From: Anaerolineae bacterium
GTDB lineage: Bacteria > Chloroflexota > Anaerolineae > Aggregatilineales > Phototrophicaceae
DNA length: 47,893 bases
Direction: 5' to 3'
Assembly (NCBI GenBank): GCA_025454495.1
Contig: JALOOI010000004.1
Location: 1-47,893 of the forward strand
In this document: positions 44,511 to 47,893 of the stretch, piece after piece
How positions within the stretch are numbered: position 1 is the first letter of the stretch
How the letters are laid out: each line of letters begins with the position of its first letter
Translations under genes and position numbers: made by a program
The notes under the pieces: model-generated
The model's database searches: none
The model's input: only the letters and a program-made list of their open reading frames with translations
Told to the model about the DNA's origin: nothing

Positions 44511-46154
44511 ATGACTGACTCAAACAACACCATTCATGTGGAAGATATACGGAAACTGGCGCTGCCGCTGGGTACGCGGGTGGTGACGGGCGAAGGCGCA
44601 CTCAACCGCCCGGCCACCTGGACGACGGTGATCTATCCCGAAGACCAGCTCGGCGGGAAAACGATCCAGCCGGGCGAAATTGTGCTGGTGGCAGCCCCGG
44701 AGAACAAGACGCGCCCGCTGGTCTCCGAGGTGGACATTATCCGCTGGAGCGCCACCGGGCAGGCTTCGGCAGTGGTGTTCTGCACGGCGGTGTCGCCGGC
44801 GGCCATCGCCGAAGCGCGGGCGGTGAACCTGCCGCTGCTGGTGCTGCCGCCCGGCCACCGGGTGCGGATGGTGGAGAAAACCATCGTCAGCCTGCTGGTG
44901 GATCGTAAGGGGCAGCTTGAACGGCGCGGCACGCAAATTTACCGCCAGTTGACGCAAATTTCCTCGCGCAATGAGGGCATGTCCGAACTCATCAACGCCA
45001 TGGCCCGGCTGACCAACAAGGCGGTGGTCATCCAGGACAAGCGCCTGCGCCTCACCGAAAGCACCATCCAGCCCGGTTTTGCGGCCATCTGGGATGATAT
45101 TGAAACGTTCCTGCGCAAGCTGGATAACCTGCCGGTGGAGATGCAGGATCGGCATCGCGTGAGCGAGATTGATGTGCCGGTGCTGATGCAATCGCTGCCG
45201 GTGCCGGGCATCGCCCGCCTGGTTGCGCCGGTCATCACCAGCGGCATCGGCCGCGGCTATCTGTCCATCATCGGCTATGACAGCGAGATTGATGATATTG
45301 ACCTGCTGGTGTGCGAACACGGCGCGGCGGCCTGTGCGCTGGAAATGGCCAAGCTGAAGGCCGTCAGCGAGACGGAGAAACGCCTGCGCGGCACCTTTCT
45401 GGATCGCCTGTTGATCGGCGATGTGAGCCAGCAGGAAGCCGTGCGCCAGGGCGAGCGCTTTGAGCATGATATGACCCGCGTGCATGTGGCCATGGTGCTG
45501 TCGTGGCGCGGCGACAACAGCCCCTCCATTCGCCGGCTGGAGACCACCATCAACAGCCTGCTGGAGGCGCACCGGGCGGCGGCGCTGGTGTGGCAGCGCG
45601 AAAAAGAACGCGAGGTGGTGGTCTTCCATGCCACCGATAACGAGCACCCGGTGGATAACAGCCTGAAGCTGGCCACCACCTTCACCCGCGAGATTAACCG
45701 CCAGTATCCGGGCAGCCGGGTGGCGGTGGGGCTGGGCCAGCCCGCCCGCGAGATTAGCTCCTGGCGCACCAGCTACCGCGATGCCGTGCAGGCCATGGAG
45801 CTGGCCGTGCGCCTGCAAACCGATACCCCGCTGTTCATCGGCGACCTGGGGGTGTACCAGCTCATTCTGTCGCTGTCTGACCGCGAAAAGCTGACCGATT
45901 TTTGCCACAGCACCCTGGGCAAGCTGATTGATTATGACGTGCGGAACAATGCCGATCTCATCAAAACGCTGGAGGCCTTCTTCAACTGTCATGGCAACCT
46001 CAGCCAGACGGCCGATGTGCTGATCGTGCATCGTAACACGCTGCTGTACCGCATGAACCGCATCAACGAAATCGCCGCCATTGACCTCAACCGGCCGGAA
46101 ACGCGCCTGGCGCTGCATCTGGCGCTCACCATCCGGCGGCTGCTGAATATTTAA
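44511..46154 (+). CDS. PucR/CdaR-type transcriptional regulator
   Basis: The protein has 547 residues from MTDSNNTIHVEDIRKLALP. An N-terminal PucR-like sensory domain (about 10-125) includes GEIVLVAAPENK and a run of conserved hydrophobic strands. A GGDEF-like (CdaR) region is in the middle (about 310-440). The C-terminal HTH (PucR C-terminal) is LSQTADVLIVHRNTLLYRMNRINEI. PucR-type regulators control purine and other catabolic genes; the ligand here is unknown. The ATG at 44511 lacks a clear RBS; a TTG at 44481 is an alternative. It precedes the glutamate synthase-like gene. Confidence 0.83.
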   Translation: MTDSNNTIHVEDIRKLALPLGTRVVTGEGALNRPATWTTVIYPEDQLGGKTIQPGEIVLVAAPENKTRPLVSEVDIIRWSATGQASAVVFCTAVSPAAIAEARAVNLPLLVLPPGHRVRMVEKTIVSLLVDRKGQLERRGTQIYRQLTQISSRNEGMSELINAMARLTNKAVVIQDKRLRLTESTIQPGFAAIWDDIETFLRKLDNLPVEMQDRHRVSEIDVPVLMQSLPVPGIARLVAPVITSGIGRGYLSIIGYDSEIDDIDLLVCEHGAAACALEMAKLKAVSETEKRLRGTFLDRLLIGDVSQQEAVRQGERFEHDMTRVHVAMVLSWRGDNSPSIRRLETTINSLLEAHRAAALVWQREKEREVVVFHATDNEHPVDNSLKLATTFTREINRQYPGSRVAVGLGQPAREISSWRTSYRDAVQAMELAVRLQTDTPLFIGDLGVYQLILSLSDREKLTDFCHSTLGKLIDYDVRNNADLIKTLEAFFNCHGNLSQTADVLIVHRNTLLYRMNRINEIAAIDLNRPETRLALHLALTIRRLLNI

Positions 46155-46157
46155 GCC

Positions 46158-46182
46158 GGGCCCGGGCCGCCCCGCCCGGCCC
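46158..46182 (+). terminator. hairpin after the PucR-type regulator gene
   Basis: GGGCC and GGGC (one bulged C) pair with GCCC and GGCCC around a CGCCCC loop, 3 bases past the stop. TTTT follows at 46190-46193, so it may be an intrinsic terminator. Confidence 0.5.
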
Positions 46183-46215
46183 GCCGCACTTTTCCCCTGG
46201 CAGCCGCCCGCTGCC

Positions 46216-46230
46216 TGTACATTGTGTACA
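46216..46230. promoter_or_regulatory. palindromic operator candidate TGTACA-N3-TGTACA
   Basis: Two TGTACA half-sites (each itself palindromic) flank a TTG. The 15-bp element ends 20 bases upstream of the TATAGT -10, at the -35 region, so a regulator bound here could activate or block transcription of the glutamate synthase-like gene. Confidence 0.45.
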
Positions 46231-46247
46231 AATCCCCGGAGTGATTT

Positions 46248-46256
46248 TGGTATAGT
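46248..46256 (+). promoter_or_regulatory. extended -10 promoter element
   Basis: TGGTATAGT is TG-n-TATAGT. No good -35 hexamer is visible, as is usual for extended -10 promoters. It would start a leader of about 200 bases. Confidence 0.5.
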
Positions 46257-46403
46257 CTGTCTATTTGCAATCGGTTACAATGGCGGTGGGGAAACGCCAG
46301 TTGTGCTCTTTTATCAGTTCTACGCTGTATGTCGTTCGGGTTTACACCATTTCAGTAGTAATCCGGCACAGCGCCGACTTTTTACGACATTAACGACAAA
46401 TCA

Positions 46404-46426
46404 GCAGGTTTGATTATGCAACCTGC
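46404..46426 (+). promoter_or_regulatory. leader hairpin, possible attenuator
   Basis: GCAGGTT and AACCTGC form a perfect 7-bp stem with a 9-base loop, 34 bases before the ATG. ATTTTTA follows about eight bases later, so an attenuator-like terminator is possible but the T-run is distant. Confidence 0.35.
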
Positions 46427-46460
46427 CCAATTCATTTTTACGCCGGGAGATGATTGACCA

Positions 46461-47893
46461 ATGAAGAAAGCTGCAAAGAAGCCCCATTGTCCCCCCCCTG
46501 CGCCCACTCTGCTGAGTGATCTTGACTTACACCGAATTGACCGGGAAGAACGCGATGCCTGTGCGCTCATCTGCGCCGTCCGCAAAGGCGGGCAGCCCAC
46601 CCACGGCAACGTTAAAAGGACGATTGAAGCCCTGGCCCGCATGGGCCACCGCACCGGCTACATCAATGGCGAAGGCGATGGCGTGGGGGTGATGACCGAC
46701 ATCCCGCGCCAGTTGTGGTCTAAATGGCTGTCGCAGTCCGGGCTGATCGGCTCGCTGGCGACCGACCGCAATTTCTGGGTGGCGCATGTGATGATCCCGG
46801 CGCGGGATCGGCCGCGGGCCCGCCACCTCATCGACCAGATTTGCCGCGTCATCAGCGAAGCCGGCCTGCACATCCTCATTGATCGTCAGGGGCAGGTGAA
46901 CAGCCGCGTGCTGGGCCCCAATGCCGAAAAGAACGAACCCGTCTTCTGGCAAATCGCCGGCATTAACGGGCAAATTCCCCCGCTGGAACTGGAGCGCACG
47001 CTGTTTGAATTGCAGTCCAGCCTGGAAGATGACCTGGGCGTGCATTTCCCGTCGTTTTCGTCGCACAGCGTGGTGTACAAAGTGCAGGGGACGATTGAAA
47101 TTTTACGGCGTTATTACCCGGAGCTGCGCGACCCGGATTACGCCTCCACGGTGACGATGGGCCACGCCCGCTACAGCACCAACACCAACCCCATCTTTGA
47201 ACGGGCACAGCCTTTCAACATCCTGGGCCACAATGGCGAATTTAACACCATTTCGCGCTTTCGCATGGAAGCCGCCATGGTCGATATTCCCATGCACGTC
47301 AACGGCTCGGATTCGCAGGATGTGGATCGCCTGATTCAGGGGTTGTGCGCCCGTTACGGGCTGGACCTGGTGGAGGCGATGGAATACGTCTTCCCGCCCT
47401 ACTCGCACGATCTCATCCAGAATGCGCCGGATATTCACCGCATGTACGACGAAATGCGCCAGGCGCTGGGCCACTTCGCCCAGGGGCCGGCGGCGGTGGC
47501 CGCCCGCCTGGGGAATCTGTGTGTGTTCAGTGTGGATGCCCTGGGGCTGCGCCCGCTGTGGTTTGGCGAAACAGAAAAGGAATATTTCGCCACGTCGGAA
47601 CGCGGGGTGTACCATCTGGATCAGATGGCCGCCAGCCCGCGGCCGCTGGCCCCCGGCGAAAAAATCGCCCTGCGCGTGCAGCCGGGCCGCGGCATCGAAG
47701 TGCTGGATTACCCCGCCATGCAGCGGCATGTGCTGGCCCGCTACCATGAACGCCAGCCGGCCGGCCCGGCGGATGCCCCTTCCATCTGGACGATGAGCAC
47801 CCGCGATGCCGCCCCGGCGGGCCTGTTCCCGACCGGCGGCGGTTATCGCCAGGGCGGCACACAGCTTAAGACCGAAACCGCCCCGGCCGCGGT
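46461..47893 (+). CDS. gltB: glutamate synthase large subunit, glutaminase-type N-terminal part (partial)
   Basis: 477 codons are open to the window edge. The N-terminal-nucleophile glutamine amidotransferase domain shows RDACALICAV, whose Cys34 aligns with the nucleophile of GltB after a 33-residue propeptide; MGHRTGYINGEGDGVGVMTDIPRQ; GHARYSTNTNP; QPFNILGHNGEFNTI; and SDSQDVDRLIQGL. In the complete enzyme this domain frees ammonia from glutamine for 2-oxoglutarate. A Pro/Ala-rich linker starts near residue 430. The rest lies outside, so a full GltB or a related stand-alone amidotransferase are both possible. The start follows GGGAGA by about ten bases. Confidence 0.82.
   Translation, partial: MKKAAKKPHCPPPAPTLLSDLDLHRIDREERDACALICAVRKGGQPTHGNVKRTIEALARMGHRTGYINGEGDGVGVMTDIPRQLWSKWLSQSGLIGSLATDRNFWVAHVMIPARDRPRARHLIDQICRVISEAGLHILIDRQGQVNSRVLGPNAEKNEPVFWQIAGINGQIPPLELERTLFELQSSLEDDLGVHFPSFSSHSVVYKVQGTIEILRRYYPELRDPDYASTVTMGHARYSTNTNPIFERAQPFNILGHNGEFNTISRFRMEAAMVDIPMHVNGSDSQDVDRLIQGLCARYGLDLVEAMEYVFPPYSHDLIQNAPDIHRMYDEMRQALGHFAQGPAAVAARLGNLCVFSVDALGLRPLWFGETEKEYFATSERGVYHLDQMAASPRPLAPGEKIALRVQPGRGIEVLDYPAMQRHVLARYHERQPAGPADAPSIWTMSTRDAAPAGLFPTGGGYRQGGTQLKTETAPAA

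Larger units (their letters stand above)
46155..46460 (+). other. leader region of the glutamate synthase-like gene
   Basis: This 306-base gap contains, in order, the hairpin after pucR (46158-46182), a palindromic operator candidate (46216-46230), an extended -10 (46248-46256) and about 200 bases of leader with a stem TGGCG/CGCCA near 46280-46300 and the hairpin at 46404-46426. I recognise no known riboswitch class; a glutamine riboswitch core is not evident. Confidence 0.6.

Noticed and set aside
46450-46464. Upstream mini-ORF MIDQ overlapping the glutamate synthase-like start
   Set aside because: Its ATG has no separate ribosome binding site; the GGGAG is immediately adjacent. It is most likely chance.

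Overview
This is a 47.9 kb, GC-rich chromosomal window with dense gene packing and short intergenic gaps. The content is mostly housekeeping. I see no phage, IS element, CRISPR array or rRNA operon. The gene mix suggests Chloroflexota, perhaps Anaerolineae or a relative: lipoproteins with Thr/Pro-rich linkers, a LipM-type octanoyltransferase, an R2-like ligand-binding oxidase, paired dynamin-like GTPases, and an rpmH-rnpA-yidD-yidC-jag cluster carrying a PQQ-propeller lipoprotein. This assignment is an inference; no rRNA or marker tree supports it.

Layout. 1-2739 (minus): start of a secreted or membrane protein, a DUF4139 protein and a small unknown protein. 2905-5372 (plus): two sugar transferases, GT4 and GT9. 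5369-9665 (minus): a tight unit lipM - degenerate tyrosine recombinase - rqcH - ppk2. 9737-10987 (plus): LytR-CpsA-Psr protein. 10988-11380: structured intergenic region with a terminator facing the minus strand. 11381-12022 (plus) aquaporin; 12070-13890 (minus) aspS. 14144-16018 (plus) GT-C membrane glycosyltransferase; 16028-17323 (minus) AAA+ ATPase; 17431-18471 (plus) HDAC-like deacetylase; 18488-18952 (minus) MgtC. 19067-22746 (minus) two dynamin-like GTPases, divergent from a triple-GAF nucleotide cyclase (22898-24907), followed by lysA and an unknown gene. 26913-27064 (minus): elongator and initiator methionine tRNAs. Then R2lox (minus), uvrB (plus), an M29 aminopeptidase and tpx (minus), and a DM13 protein (plus).

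The largest operon-like block runs on the minus strand from 39244 down to 32903: rpmH, rnpA, yidD, PQQ lipoprotein, yidC, jag/khpB, PfkB kinase and YtcJ-like amidohydrolase. It starts from a near-consensus promoter at 39295-39323. rpmH (59 codons) is short but clear. Divergent from it is a three-gene plus-strand cassette of unknown function (39546-42012) with helix-turn-helix-like regions; this is the best candidate for an undescribed system here. The right end has an acyl-CoA dehydrogenase-like protein and a lipoprotein (minus), a small membrane protein, a PucR-type regulator, and the 5' part of a glutamate synthase large-subunit-like gene that leaves the window. That last gene has a palindromic operator candidate and a hairpin-containing leader.

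Signals. Near-consensus sigma70-type promoters precede aspS, the tRNA pair and rpmH. Many genes end in perfect GC-rich hairpins without a clear U-tract, while only two classical hairpin-plus-T-run terminators are visible (26890-26913 and 11001-11029).
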